DNA of 64,000 nucleotides. Source: Mesodorylaimus sp. YZB2_4. Taxonomy: Eukaryota; Nematoda; Enoplea; Dorylaimida; Dorylaimidae. This document shows, piece by piece, positions 34,264-46,869 of this stretch. Position numbers and translations under genes: made by a program. The stretch is taken from NCBI GenBank assembly GCA_030248295.1, contig JASANH010000183.1, forward strand, positions 310,001 through 374,000, given 5' to 3'. A model generated the notes under the pieces. That model was given only the letters and a program-made list of their open reading frames with translations, was not told the DNA's origin and did no database searches. Each line of letters opens with the position of its first letter. Positions within the stretch are counted from its first letter, which is position 1.

Positions 34264-37200
34264 TTACGTGAAATACATGCGCAGTTTGATCGCATCGTGC
34301 ACGGTTGACGAGCGAATCAATTCGTCTTCCGAAATCGCAGTCTCGGTATCTCCTCCACTTCCGGAGCGCTGCGATATCGTATCGCTGCCGAAATCCGCCC
34401 TAAAACAAGTAGCTAATAACAAAACGTCGTCACACGCTCACCCAAAACCTCGCGCCGCATCTACTATTACCCCCAGCAACTCTTCGGGACTACACAGCGC
34501 AAGAGGACACAGACGAAAAGAATATCATGAACACCACACACCAGACCCCCCACAATGCCTACCAAACTAAAAAGGGCAAATACCAACCCGGGTCACATCT
34601 AAAACCATCATTCTAACTTACACTTTATCGAAAATGTGGGCACGAGCCCGACGGCAGGCCAGATCAGCGTAATAGACTGGCGCCGGCAAGCTGACGGCGC
34701 GCGTGCATCGAGCGTACGTGTGGCACAAATAGAATGCCATCGATTGCACGTGATCAGCTGAGAAGTTGCTGTCATCGTGAATGACGTGATAGCGAATGGG
34801 TCGGCTTGTGCCCTTAAACAAAGGATAATAGTGTAACTAAGGGGAAAAACGAGGACATCTGCCACACTGTAATTTCCAGGCAACGAAACACACGACTCAC
34901 TTGAATGCCGAAATGCGAGCATAGGTAAAATTCGAACAACTCTGGGTGCGTGATTTCTCTGTCCACAACCGTGCCCGGGCGAATGTTCGCGGCTTTCCCA
35001 GATGTCGGTCCCTGCGGGCCTGGGAAAAGACGCGTATGATGACGTTTCTGTGCAATGATCAGCGTGACCTTTGGACGAAACGTGGCATCCAGATCTCGGC
35101 ATGCTTGTCGAATGCCACCTAACTCCTCTCGCAAAACCTAAACCAAATCATTGGAGCAATAGCCGGACCCCAACACGTCAACACTTACCTCCTGAAATTG
35201 GCCTTCAGCCACTCCATCGCGGAAGACAATTATGCGGCTTGGGCGAGTTGGCTTCGACGTGTTGTTTTTCTTGTTCAGGTCGGACATGAATTTGTGATAC
35301 TCCATCAAACGCTCCTTGACCTGTTGGTCCAAATGTCCGGCCACGATCGACTCGCGACGATGCTTCTGGACCCGAATCGAAGCCGCATACCGCATGAACG
35401 AGTCGTCCATATTCCCAACCACCTGACACGAAAATCGAGAATTCCTGACAAGTCTGACCCTCGTTTTTTCTACCTGCATGAACGACTCCCCAAATTTGCA
35501 AATAGCCCTTTTCGTCTTTATTTGCTCAGCAAACTGAGCATATAAAGACAAAGTGCACTGAAGAATCGATGTCAGAATATTGAAATAGAGCGTGATATAT
35601 AGAGTGTTAGGTTCGTCCCAACCCGACACTGATGACAGCTAACCAGACGGCTAACAGTAAGTCACACACTTTGTTTGCCAAATTTGCTACTAGCCCTCTT
35701 ACATTTTCTGCTTTTATCCAAGAACACTCAAATTCCCCACCCCCCCCCCCCAACGAGACATGGCATGATAAGTTGCCCATTTCATATCACTTACCGAAGA
35801 GATGGAGGGCATTTTTTTTTCAGTAGCCGCCGGATGAGTAACGTCTATCCCCAACACCAACGTCGGTTGTTCTAATAGAACAGCTTTCGCCCTAGAGCCA
35901 CAAAAACCAGCATCTAACTACACTGATCGATAAGTTGACGCCAAAACAAAACTTACAGCGTATCAGTTTCAGCCAACGAATTGATCCCGCCCATTTTCAT
36001 GTTCATTTTGAGCGCGATGTTGGTCGTGGTCATCCTGTCGTTTTTCTCCATACATTTTTTGACGTTGGCTTTGACCACGCATTGAGTCATCAGTCCCAGA
36101 ATGATCTCAGCAACGCGCTTCACTTCGCCTAGAACAGGAGAATGTCATGGAAGCAACAAAAATACATAAGCTAGCAGCCCAATGGGAATCAAGGCCTCCC
36201 GAACACAGCACCTGATAAACTTACTGTAATGGGGCGCGCTTTTTTGAGGCAATGTGACGATCACGAACTCGGCACCCATGTTCTTTAACTCCGCCAATGC
36301 CTTCTCGATACCAGTCGTATCGCCAGGATTAACATTGCGAATGACGCTCTGATTAATCGAGCGAGGCACCTGCATTCCCAACTCGGCGCAAGTCGTCAAC
36401 AGGAATGAAAAAAATCCCCTGAAAAGTTTCAGTCGCCTGAACTTAAAAGTCAACGACACTCGCACAGCAACTACAACAGCACACAATCCCCAGAAGTAAG
36501 ACCCCATCCATAGTGCTAGTCTACGACAAACCCCCGAGACACATACTGCGTGCGTCAATATTCAAGAATATCGTCAACTTACGTGTACATATTGAAGTCA
36601 CGATCATCCAAAATCAAAGCACCAATTCTTTGACATGCGGCGCCCAAATAAAATTTTTGATAGCGCATATCCCACACACCTTCACGCACTTCAACGATAG
36701 GATTCTAAAAGACAAATTGTCAAATCCAAGCGCTAATTCAACCAATAAGACTTGACTTACCGATTTTCCTCCGTTCTGCGCGTATCGAATCCTCGGCGGT
36801 GGCAAGATTCGACCTTCCACCTGTTTCATGTTCGTGTCCACTTTGATACCGAACTGCTTCAGCCATGGGTCGCCACCGAAATCACTTTGAGAAACCAGTT
36901 CCAAGATCTTTTGTCGCCGGTTGGTGGCATTAATAGCGGCAGCCTGAAACAAGAATCAAGCATTGTCAAGTCCTAAGACCCACATCTTCACAAATTACCT
37001 TGATCATCGTCGAGGTTTCAGCTGGAGTCAATTTCTTGACGCGTTGATTATAAGCCAGACGGCAATGCTAAAACAGAAAACGCCTTCGACTGAGTACTCT
37101 TAGCTTTCACATTCGCCTGCAGCAACCTTTCAAATTACCTCCATTGGCAAATAGCACTTGCGATTTTTAGGCCCAACGTGCAACAAGTTGAGACCAGGAT

Positions 37201-40200
37201 ATCGAAGAGGTCCATATCGCTCTTTGAAATAGTCAGCCACGGTGACCGACCTCTCGGTGCCGTCTTGCTTCTTTTGCTTGAAGCTGTGAGACACAGCGTT
37301 TTCTTCGACAACGTTATTGACCGTATACTCATGCTCGTATTCTTGGCCATCGGCACGACGCGTGCGCATTGTTACTTTCAAACCTAAAATAGCAACTTGT
37401 TAAAAAAAACCGAAACAGGTTTTCCAGGTCAAATCACCTCTGATAGCTCGAGTGAAGGTCTGAATCCAATTTCGATCCGTAAGTTCAGTCGTGGAGGTCA
37501 GATCTTTCACCGAGAACATGGGCGGCTTGTTGTAATCACGATGGCCGTGGAACGTGTTCAGAATCTCGACCATATAATCGATAACCGATTGCGGACGATA
37601 GAATCCCGAGTGGGACACTAAATAAAGGAGTGGTGTTAGCCACAGCAACCTTGAAATACAGCGCACTTACCATCAAAATTCACGAACGGCGTGAACGACT
37701 GCCCAACTCGAGCAGCGCCAAACAGACCTTGCCAAATCACACGTCCGCAAGTCAACGCAGTGCCATTTCCTTCGTGAGGGATGCGATACACAGTCGACGC
37801 GAACGAGAACCAAGAACGACGGGTGCTAAAATAGAAAAGCGGCATTAACGAGTGGCCAATGCTTTCAAAGAAGATGAGGGCACTAAAACGAAAGACCGCA
37901 CAGTCCACACTTCCACTTACTTCTCATCCATTGGGAACGATCGGCGCTGGCGGAAAATAAGGTCAAGCACTTGCAACGGCGACGTGTCCCGATCGTCTTT
38001 ATTAGTAGACATCGCGCCAGTCGCACGAGCCGAGCTCACATCAACCTGGATTAATCCAGTTGCCGTAATTTTTACGGAGAACTCGTCCTCGCTCTCCATT
38101 TTCGGCAGGCGCACCTTCTGAGTGAAGGCACGTCCCTAAAAATAAAAAATTTATGGACTGTGGTCTAGAATAACAATGCCAGAGCATACCGCTTCGGCTG
38201 CTTCGCCGTGTCCCCCAAAATTCAACCGATCCAACGATATCAAAATGTGATCTCCATCGTAAGCGAGCCCGTACGCATTCTTGAACACGTCGCGATTATT
38301 TTTCGCACACGTCCAAAAAATCAGCCGCTTTTCGTCGCTAAAAATGGACAAAGCAACAATGAATCGAAGGAAAACAAAACCGAGAAATAACCTGAACTCA
38401 CCGGTTGATCTTCATGCGCTGATGCATGACATCGACATGGTAGTGCACAACTACCAATTTTTTTTCGAGGCGCAGCTCGAAATGGTTGGCTAATACATTC
38501 ACCTTTTGACCAGCCACGCCGAAACCAGGACGCTTGACTAGGTCTTGCTTAAATGTTAAAGACTCACATGAGATGGAGGACCACTACGCAACATTTAAGC
38601 CTCACTCGGGCGAAACTAAATGTGCGAGAACTGCGAAGGCTGGCGCATGAGATAGGGGACAAGAGTCAATACAATGAGCGGAAAATCATCTTTCTGTTTA
38701 AAGCAGACAAAACTCGATGTTTTTCTTCCCTGACTTTTCTCGTAATGTCCCTGCTCTACAAGACTAATCTAACTGACTTACAACCTGAATACGCTTTAAA
38801 AGATCACAGAATCAAAGCTCTTCGTTCATCTTAATTCTGCCTTAAATTGTTATTTAGCTGACACAGATAGCTTCAAGACACTGTCGGATTTTTCTCACGG
38901 GTTAAATACCTTGCATGAATCCTGTCCTGAATGCACAAAAATCGAGTTCTGCTGGCACAATGAATCGACTGAAGGTTTTTGCTTCAACGTCTGGCCAAGT
39001 CTTCTTGCCTACAGTATTCGATGACTGCACCTAGGCATCGAACAGCCACTGCAAGCATTATGCAGAACGCTGTATCAGCCACACATGGTTACGCTGGGCT
39101 TTTGTGTCACGGGCTCCAACTCTAGCTTCGCTATCACTTATAAACCTGAGATTAAGCCAATCAAGTGTATATCCTCAAATGATGGAGGCACTGTCTGCAA
39201 ATCTTTTTGAGGGGATGCAGCTGGTAAGGAGTTTAGACTCTGCCGTCACAGCTCACTAAGAGTAAGGTTTCCCATGACTCAAGAGTTATGGTGGGCACAT
39301 CTCGTCCGAGAATTTCCTATGGTTTGAGACGTCTGCTACTTTCTCCGCATGTAAGTATCTCCTCTAATTCTTAGCTTTGGTAGATCAAAAGTTCACTTAC
39401 AATTTGCAAGGTCTTCATTTTGTCTTCTACACCACTGGCTGGCGGGCTTCCCTTCATGCTCCCATTGGGCGACTCTTCTTCTGGTGACGTCGTTCCGGCT
39501 CCGCTCCGCGCTGCAAAGAATCCATATATTGAGTATGCGGAATTACGTATCAAACAATTCAACCTTACCAGCTTCTCCCGGCGTCGGGTAAGAGGCCAAA
39601 GTCAACGGTGCCGGTTGTTGTCCAGGCGCCTGCGGTTGCTGAGGTGGACGAGCTCGTCCACGTCCGCCGCCTCTACGGCCTAAAGAGTGACAGCTTCCTG
39701 ACAAACTGTCCTGGTCTGGTAGACGCAGGGTAGACTTCGCGACAAAACCTATCTCAACCTTCGTTAATCGGCGTTAGCTTGCCAGCTGTAACTCCCCGTC
39801 CTTCTACACGCTCAAATGCTCCTACGTGAAACTAGGTGCATATATATCATCTGTCACGGCACGGGTGGCTCTTCAGATCCCCTAAAGAGGTGGGGCTCTT
39901 GTGTTATGGTCCTTAACTAATCTCTCCACACTGCTGTCGGCTTTTGGGGATCCTATACTGAAATTCAGAGTGATATTGGGGGGGGGCAACATCACACGCA
40001 CACCGGCAAGCAGACGTACCCACGTAGGTACGTATCCCCCTAGCCCCGGCTGTTGAAGCTACAGCAGCCGGGGCTAGGGGGATACGAACTCCACGATGGA
40101 CGGGACTGGGGACCTGCGCACGAATGTTTTGTCGACCATCGAGTTGGACACATCTACAGCATGCAGAGCTACCCTACTTAGAAAATGTGTGGATCCTTCT

Positions 40201-40273
40201 CTTTCCTTGAACGCACACGACTCCAGTGACACTTACCTGAAGACTTCGCGCTATCGCCGTCCGTCGAACTCAT
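34264..40273 (-). CDS. Argonaute protein, copy 2 (AGO clade)
   Basis: The tandem paralogue of the 19633-29075 gene: 1001 codons over 19 exons in the same layout and phase. Exons, 5' to 3': 40237-40273, 39569-39679, 39401-39510, 38402-38547, 38190-38337, 37921-38135, 37671-37825, 37438-37617, 37139-37383, 36999-37067, 36761-36943, 36583-36704, 36225-36418, 35957-36128, 35795-35891, 35189-35422, 34901-35137, 34622-34836, 34264-34399. The N-terminal exon 2 encodes an RG-rich stretch ([15 protein letters not shown]), less marked in copy 1. PAZ, MID and PIWI are complete with the same Asp-Glu-Asp-His tetrad. Introns are short throughout. Exon 4 is preceded by AAG rather than CAG, a weaker acceptor. 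Long stretches are nearly identical to copy 1 at the DNA level, including some introns. Confidence 0.95.
35531..35674 (+). repeat. Dispersed repeat, copy B, in an Argonaute intron
   Basis: The counterpart of 31675-31828, lying in the intron between exons 15 and 16 of Argonaute copy 2 and absent from the same intron of copy 1. It therefore inserted after the gene duplication or was lost from copy 1. Confidence 0.85.
40031..40086. other. Near-perfect hairpin in Argonaute intron 1
   Basis: The arms 40031-40052 (CGTATCCCCCTAGCCCCGGC plus TG) and 40065-40086 are exact reverse complements over 22 bases. The stem extends three more pairs (one G-T), leaving a 6-base loop AAGCTA. The hairpin lies within intron 1 of Argonaute copy 2 and has no counterpart in copy 1. 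It could be a palindromic insertion, a precursor of small RNA or a structural regulatory element; the perfect pairing and tiny loop favour a palindromic insertion over a classical miRNA. Confidence 0.9.
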
Positions 40274-41551
40274 CTCGAAATTGTAGATTGCAAACGATGT
40301 CTGAACGTACGTGTATTCAGGCTATTGATTCGACCCGAAAGAACGGTTTCGTCGTGTTCAATCTAAAATCGAAACTTGGATGATCAGATGTCTGACTCCA
40401 AAAATGCACTTCGGCACTAGCTATGACCACAAGCAGCGCTGTTCACTCTCGAGCTGTTCACCGCCGTATCGGCTTTGCAACTGACTTCAGAGAGCCATGA
40501 GAGCCGAGGCACGCTTAAAGTATAGCCTAAACTGTTGGCAACTCTGTTGGCACACAAGCCAAGGTCTCTCGCCGCATGGCGCATGGCGCATCCCCATCAA
40601 CTAACAACAACTCGAATCGGGCCGGCGACCTCGTTCGTCGACCAGCTCAAGCGAGGTCGCCGAAGACCGATCACTCTGATATAAGCGGCCCGCAAATTGC
40701 ACGAGCCTGAGCATCACATCGGCGCGCCAATTCAAAATAACATATTTTAACCGCCGAATTTGGGCTTTCGGCAACGATTGACGGTAAATTAATTCAATTA
40801 TCGCATTGTTTACTTCTAGATTTTTTTTTTCAACGTTTTTCTCTGACACTAAACATACTATTAATGCCTTAGAGCTATTGAAACTACAGTATGACTAGAT
40901 TGCGCGATTAGATTGCTGCAGCCAATGCCGGCGCCGCCCTGTCGCCGACCCCGTCTACGTCCATTGTTGTCTGATGAACGTAGTGCCGGCCTCGGGCGCA
41001 GAAAAACACGCGGCAACATTGCTGGCCTACTAGCTGGGTCCAAAGGGCGTCTAGAACTATGTTGTGCTGGCTGGCCGAGATGAGCAGTGTTAATGGAAGC
41101 AAATTGCGCAAATTTCGCGCAAGGCTGTTTCATCAACATGTGGGCAAAGTTGTTTGCCAAGTGGTCCGTTTAAGCTTTTAGCGGAATGAATGCGCGCTGA
41201 CTTTTCCATCATACAAATCCTTTTACTGCAGCCTGGTGACTAACCTGGTTTTCTTTGGCTGGAATGGGTACGAACACGAATTGAATGCAAAACGGGGCGG
41301 CTTGGCTAGCTGGCTCATAGATTACATGAAATGAGATCGGGATAACAAAGATGCGCAGGTTTACTGTAGATTGGGTTTGTCAAGTAGACGAAAGTTGAAT
41401 AGCTAGTGGCCAGTTGGGAAATGTGCAGTGTCAGCCTTGTCACTTCTTACGGTAGTTCCGTTGGTACGGTTTTGAATCCAAAAAAATCATAATGTACGCT
41501 GCAAAGCCTTGACACTAATTCTCCCAAACTTTTTGACTAGTCAAAAAGGAT
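40274..41551. other. Upstream flank of Argonaute copy 2
   Basis: The first 200 bases resemble the flank of copy 1 and probably hold the promoter. A minus-strand frame at 40601-40849 (82 codons, KKNLEVNNAIIELIYRQSLP) and another at 40861-41160 rich in Arg and Gly are open, but I recognise neither; either could be a small gene. Confidence 0.35.
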
Positions 41552-41622
41552 TGCGTTAGCCGGGAATCGAACCCGGGTCGCCCGCGTGGCAGGCGAGCAT
41601 TCTACCACTGAACCACCAACGC
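41552..41622 (-). tRNA. tRNA-Gly (anticodon GCC)
   Basis: A 71-base cloverleaf on the minus strand. The acceptor GCGTTGG pairs with CTAACGC (one G-T) with discriminator A. The A box (TGGTTCAGTGG) and B box (GGTTCGATTCC) match pol III consensus. The anticodon loop CTGCCAC puts GCC at positions 34-36, decoding GGC/GGT. No intron is present and CCA is not encoded, as expected in eukaryotes. A run of T residues follows within the next bases as a pol III terminator (CTTTTTGACTAG region). Confidence 0.97.
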
Positions 41623-44010
41623 GCCAATTGGATGAGAAATCAGCGATTTCGTTGCAGTCCCAAAAAACTGAAGTTGAACCTACGCCTTTGGCATTTTACT
41701 AAGAAACATGGTTTTTATGCATTTCTGTCATAACAATCACAATTCTCTTTCTCTCCTCAAGGAAGAGATCTCAGGGGTAGCTCATTTTGCAGAGTATATT
41801 CTATGCTAAGGGAAAGATGCCATTTTGAAATATTTCATGTGTACAGGATCAGTGAGCACAGTCCGGCCAACCTTAATTTTGAAAATTTTTCTTGACTAGC
41901 AGACACCGTAGGTTCGTGAACTGATCCGAGTTCCCAGCACTTTTCAGGAGCAAGATGTTTCTCAGAGATCCTTGAGCTAGAATTGTGCACGGTCAGTATT
42001 TCCTAACGCGCCTTCGATGGGTCGTTTTTGAGGCCCAAAGAGTGCAATACTGTAGAATTGACCATTCTCACAAACGCTGCCGATGACTGACATGGCAGTG
42101 GATTTGGTGCAGAGAGGATTTCGACACACCGACCAGTCATTTGCATCCAAGCCTATCATGCAAATACGGATACGACAAGTGAAGGGGACTTTATCTGACG
42201 TCTTTGTCAGAAATCGTCGGATGGAATAGTACGAAGACGAAGAGTGTTTTGTCTGTTATTCGTTAGTTTTAAATAGTTGCGGTAGACAAAATTGTAAAAG
42301 TTCATCGCTCCACGACAAACTGGATTTCACGATAGATGAGGTCTGTGGATTAGCGACGGTTGCAATGAAGTCTTGTTCCGTGCATGTAGCTTGAGCTGGA
42401 TCGTCCGAAAACCAAGAGCTAATGCCTGCTCATGCGCCTCAGCTTCACAAAAAGTCATGACGTGACAGCTATCCTCACCCTGTGCGAGAGGAGTTCAAAA
42501 AGTTCCCAAAATGTTTTGATACAGCTAGAACAACTTGAGATATGATATGCTTTTCACTGCGGATCGCCTGCAGTGTGCCAAGGTCCTTCTGCATGGCTGA
42601 GCAATTGCGTGTCGTACTGTACTCGCCAGATTCTCTAACACAAGCTAAAAGCAGCAAGGGTCGCAATCAAATTTTGCCTTTGGGGCCTCCAAGATTGTTG
42701 AGTGCGTTTTGCGCAATCGATGCATTTCTAATCACCATCTCATTTTCGATATCTAACTTGCCAAAAGCACTAATCGTGAGTGCAAAATTTTCAAGCTGAC
42801 ACGAAGGATTAGGTTTTTTTATCAGAGCGACTGCAGTGAGCCTGACTGGACGAGATCTCTGCGAAAGATTTTCGATCAGTCCGCTGGCGTGTTATCCGCC
42901 ACCTGTGATTATTCGGATCAGAGTGCCAATTGTATGAGCTAATGCTTTTTGCCCAATAGTCATTTCCAAGATTCCTAGATGCACTTTGCCATGAATTTTC
43001 TGCCAAAGCGCATTATCTGATCATAACATACAAAACATTTTTCTGTGCAAAAAAGAATATAACCATATTCAATTTGAAAAGCTTTGTTCATCAAGGAAAA
43101 ACTCTAGTAAACCTGGTTATAGCGCGGACTCGGCCCACTCAAACACAACTTTCTGGCTGCCTGAGAGGAACTGTTTTTACATCATTTTAGATCGCGTTTA
43201 CACACAAGAAGAACCGACTATAATGCTTGTTGACCATCTCCTCAAAGCTAATGAACCCCTCACTCCCTCACGCTAAAATCCCTCGCCCCTCCACCCTTTT
43301 TCATATTCGATGATTACGCTTATCAAGCGGATTTCGTCAACTACGTAGGATGATCTCTGGATGACGCTCGAATCCTAATTTATAATTCATAATTTCAAGA
43401 ATCGTAATTTGATCATCCTATGCCTGACACTCGTCGATTGATAGGTATGAAGTGGACCAATTTCTTCAATTTCCCTCGAGGTTATTTTCCAAGAAACCCT
43501 CTTCGAAACTTGATCAATTTCGATGAGCAGGTGATTTAGAAGATTGAAATTATCTAGATAGCTTAGGACGAAAGTGTTCCATAATCGTCGCGAAGAATGT
43601 TGTCAGCCAGTGGTGCCGCCAAGAACTCACGACGATAGGTGCATCGACAGTCTGAAGAAGTGAAGCGAGAAGGTTTCGAGTGACTGCCCTCCATCAACGT
43701 CCTTTATCATTGCCGATTATCCGAAGTTCATGTAAGATATGCGGGGGCTGAAGGGTGCATATTCTGAAAGGTGAGGGTCCGAGAGGTTCATAGTGTCAGT
43801 GTAAGCAGCAAAGCCAAGTGTGAAGTGAGTCAGATCCCTTCACCCATAACCCTTCATCTCATAACCATCACCCCATGACAAAGAAAGGGTTTGGATTGGG
43901 CGGGGTTATAAGATTACTGTGAAAAGATGGCCCAGGCGACGTATACGCATCTGATAGTGAAAGGGTCTTGGATCTTGGTGGTGATCATTACTCCACCAGA
44001 CTGCAGGGTT
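41623..44010. other. No gene recognised
   Basis: A sequence at 42487-42507 (GAGGAGTTCAAAAAGTTC) resembles the mariner terminal repeat, but nothing else of the element is present. No frame in this stretch can be supported. Confidence 0.4.
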
Positions 44011-44016
44011 TATAAA
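44011..44016 (+). promoter_or_regulatory. TATA box of the 44143 neuropeptide gene
   Basis: TATAAA lies 127 bases before the ATG of the plus-strand neuropeptide gene, preceded by GCAGGGTT. The distance would leave a 5' leader of roughly 100 bases. Confidence 0.6.
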
Positions 44017-44142
44017 ATCAAACCTATCTGGTAGGTGTCAGTTCATCGAAAGTTTCATGTGAGCCAGAATCCTGTCTAATGAGATGGTGTGATACTGCCA
44101 AAGTGTGGGCACCTTGGCTTTTATTCTTCTAGTTTCCGAACC

Positions 44143-44427
44143 ATGATCCGAGTTTGCGTCTTGATCACATTGCTGGCATTGATCTGCTTGATCACGAGTA
44201 CTAAGTCGGCAAGCTATCGAGGCATATTGGGTCGATCGCAGGCGAATATGAGACGTGATGCCAAATCCATGAGCGCCTTGGTCGCTGGTGGTACTGGTGC
44301 CGGATCATGGTACCCCGTGGTCGATGGTCCTTCATCAGCCTTTGTGGCGCGTCAAGAGAGGCGAGAACCCATACGATTTGGTAAGCGGTCGATGGAGGCA
44401 GACGATAGTGATGAGGGCTCGGAATAG
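44143..44427 (+). CDS. Neuropeptide precursor, single REPIRFamide
   Basis: The only family member on the plus strand: 94 residues in one exon. I chose the ATG at 44143 because it directly starts the signal peptide (MIRVCVLITLLALICLITS); the frame is open upstream. The family box is diverged: KSASYRGILGRSQ. The amidated peptide is in QERREPIRFGKR, predicted REPIRF-amide or, with cleavage within ERR, EPIRF-amide. REPIRFG is the shared C-terminus of the two C. elegans FLP-2 peptides, so this is the best candidate for an FLP-2-type gene. An acidic tail (MEADDSDEGSE) follows. It lies 25 kb from the minus-strand cluster. Confidence 0.85.
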   Translation: MIRVCVLITLLALICLITSTKSASYRGILGRSQANMRRDAKSMSALVAGGTGAGSWYPVVDGPSSAFVARQERREPIRFGKRSMEADDSDEGSE

Positions 44428-46780
44428 GCATGGTTTATGATAAGAGTTACAAATTTGGAGTCGAAGTTGTGCTCATGTCGAAACGTATTCGTCAGACGAG
44501 CTATGTGCATGGGACTGACAGGTAAATAAAAGGCAAGCGAAGTGGTTTCAAAAGGTCACACACGAACACCTGAGTTTAACGTTTCAAGCCAAGCGAGTTC
44601 AATACTCGGAGTCTCTTGTTTGTCCGTCTAGTTTAGCGACTACAGTATGATCACATCCATGATTGGCATGGTCCCGGAGGGTCTCTCTATCCAATGCCTA
44701 ATCATCCGACATGTTTTATGTTTTTATGTGTAGCACCAAACCTCCCCGTGCGCGCAGCAAAATCAGGATGACTATTGGTACATCACTCACTGACAGGAGC
44801 GGTAATGCGCAAAAAAATAAGTTCGATTCGATTTGTATCTCGTATCCGACAGTGTATGTGTGGCCATCTACCATGATTTGGTAGGCCAGCCTCTGGGACG
44901 ATAATCGAAATTTCAAACCCCACTGGTGGCGCGGCGCTCTATCACTCACGCACACAAGCTAAGTCTTAGGCCTAGACCTATGTAGCTAGGTCTTACCATA
45001 AGCTTGCAGATAAAGGAAGGCTCTAAGGAAAAAGAAATCTAACAACCTAGAAAACCAAGAGCTCAGGATTAGCTACAGTACAGTACGCTCGGCAACAATT
45101 TGCAAATGCTTCCTTCAAGCAAGCAAACTGAATGAAAAAGTGGATGTTGAAAAAAGGTTCTTTGATGATGCGCTATACACCTCCTGTGACCCCCTCAAAT
45201 AAACCCGGGGCAAGAAAATGATGGTGAAATTATTGACATCTGGCTGTGTAATAGGGTTTATATTTTCTGCAGAAATAATTTAAAATACCGATTATTAACA
45301 GGATACTGTACTCAGCCATGATGATAGGCTTTCCAGCATTTCCTATCTAGGTGACTTCTCATCATGTCAGGTCATCTCCTCACCTTTCTTGTAGAATTTT
45401 CTAAATTGCGTTTGTTTCGTACAAAAATCTTGATGACGCGTCTTATCAAGATCGAAAGCAGATCTTACCAAGTGGCCTGCGCATCATGAGTCGATTTTCT
45501 TGTCAAGAGCTTGGTAAAAACCTGCCAATGAGCAGATTTAACCCTTCCCTGGTCAAACTGTTAGTAACATCAAGTAGCTGCTGTACGCTACCTGTGCTAG
45601 AAGATAGTTCTCGCGCTTCTACAAAACTACGGTACTTTACGTTACAAACGAGGTCTATATAGTTCCAGGAAGATTTTTTTGGCGCCATTCGGGCACCGTT
45701 CGACGGATTTTGATAAAATTTGACCCAAGCATGCGGGACATGGCACCCGAGAACCCTACGATAGAATTTCGCGAAATTTTGATCGGTTCGGGAGATATCG
45801 ATCAAAAACGACTTCTGAAGTGTGGAGCCCGTACTGAACAATATGAGTCCGCAAGTTTGACCAGGGACTAGGGAACCGAAACACTTCTCGCAGAACTTCA
45901 TCCAACCTTTTAGTTACTCAGACATGATCAGCTTCAATAAGAATCTCATGTAAGGAAACTAAAATAAAGCGGCGATTCCAGTGGCTCTAAGGAGGACAGA
46001 AGTATCCTCAACAACGCAGAAATAGTTGCCATACGACTTCGTGCCTTTGCTTTACTGATCGGTCATTCCATGGCGCCATTTCACTTGGGTACGCTTACGC
46101 CTTACGTAGTCAACATTTTTCATTTTACCATTTCAATTGAAATTTGCTGATGTTTCCAATGTTATTCAGCATGTGGTAACAACATCACCTAGTGTTTTCT
46201 AAATGACATTAAAATAGCACCTCTAATTGAGCATACTAACGTCAATTGTAAGCAGCGATCTTGCCATGACAGGCTGTTGTCTGGATGAGACTTTTCCAGA
46301 TCCTAGCATACCTTCGCCCGCTTTTACAATCCTCCTATCAAGATCTTAATCGAATCACGGTATATTCGGGGATAGTCCTACCAAGAAACACAAAATTAGG
46401 CAGTCCGATTAAAAAAAAGGTTTTACTAGAGGCTCCATGTTCTGGGCTCATTTTATGTTTGAGCTAGCCAATGATTACGAACAATAAGAGTATGGTTCTG
46501 TAGGTAGGTTCTCTGTCAGTTTCTTGTACAGGGAACTCGACTTTTGGCAGACTCGATTTGTGGTAAGTTTCGCGGAATATGACAAAAACCAGCAACGATT
46601 TGAAATCAGACGAAAATTTGTCCATTTCCTGCCTATATACAGTATTTATCTGGTGGGAATGAACATGCACGTACAGTAAGTATTTTTCAGCGCAGGTCGT
46701 GCAGGGATTTTATGCAGGCAGGACATAATTGTAAGCCCCTTACGAGTCGGCATCTCGTTTCTCTGTTGGCCTTGACCTAC
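44428..46780. other. No gene recognised
   Basis: The longest frame (45503-45901, minus strand, 132 codons) has no signal peptide, domain or splice context that I recognise and is probably chance or an old repeat. Confidence 0.35.
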
Positions 46781-46869
46781 TGTGTACGAACGATGTCGAC
46801 AATACTGTCGTCCCTTTCTATTTCGTCCCATTTTTATCTGTACCAAACTCTTTTTCTCTGCAGACTCAC

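Noticed and set aside
42484-42510. Third mariner terminal repeat
   Set aside because: Only about 18 bases (GAGTTCAAAAAGTTC core) match and the sequence diverges straight after; too short to call.
45503-45901. 132-codon minus-strand frame
   Set aside because: It has no recognisable domain, signal peptide or splice context; I could not separate it from chance or a decayed repeat.
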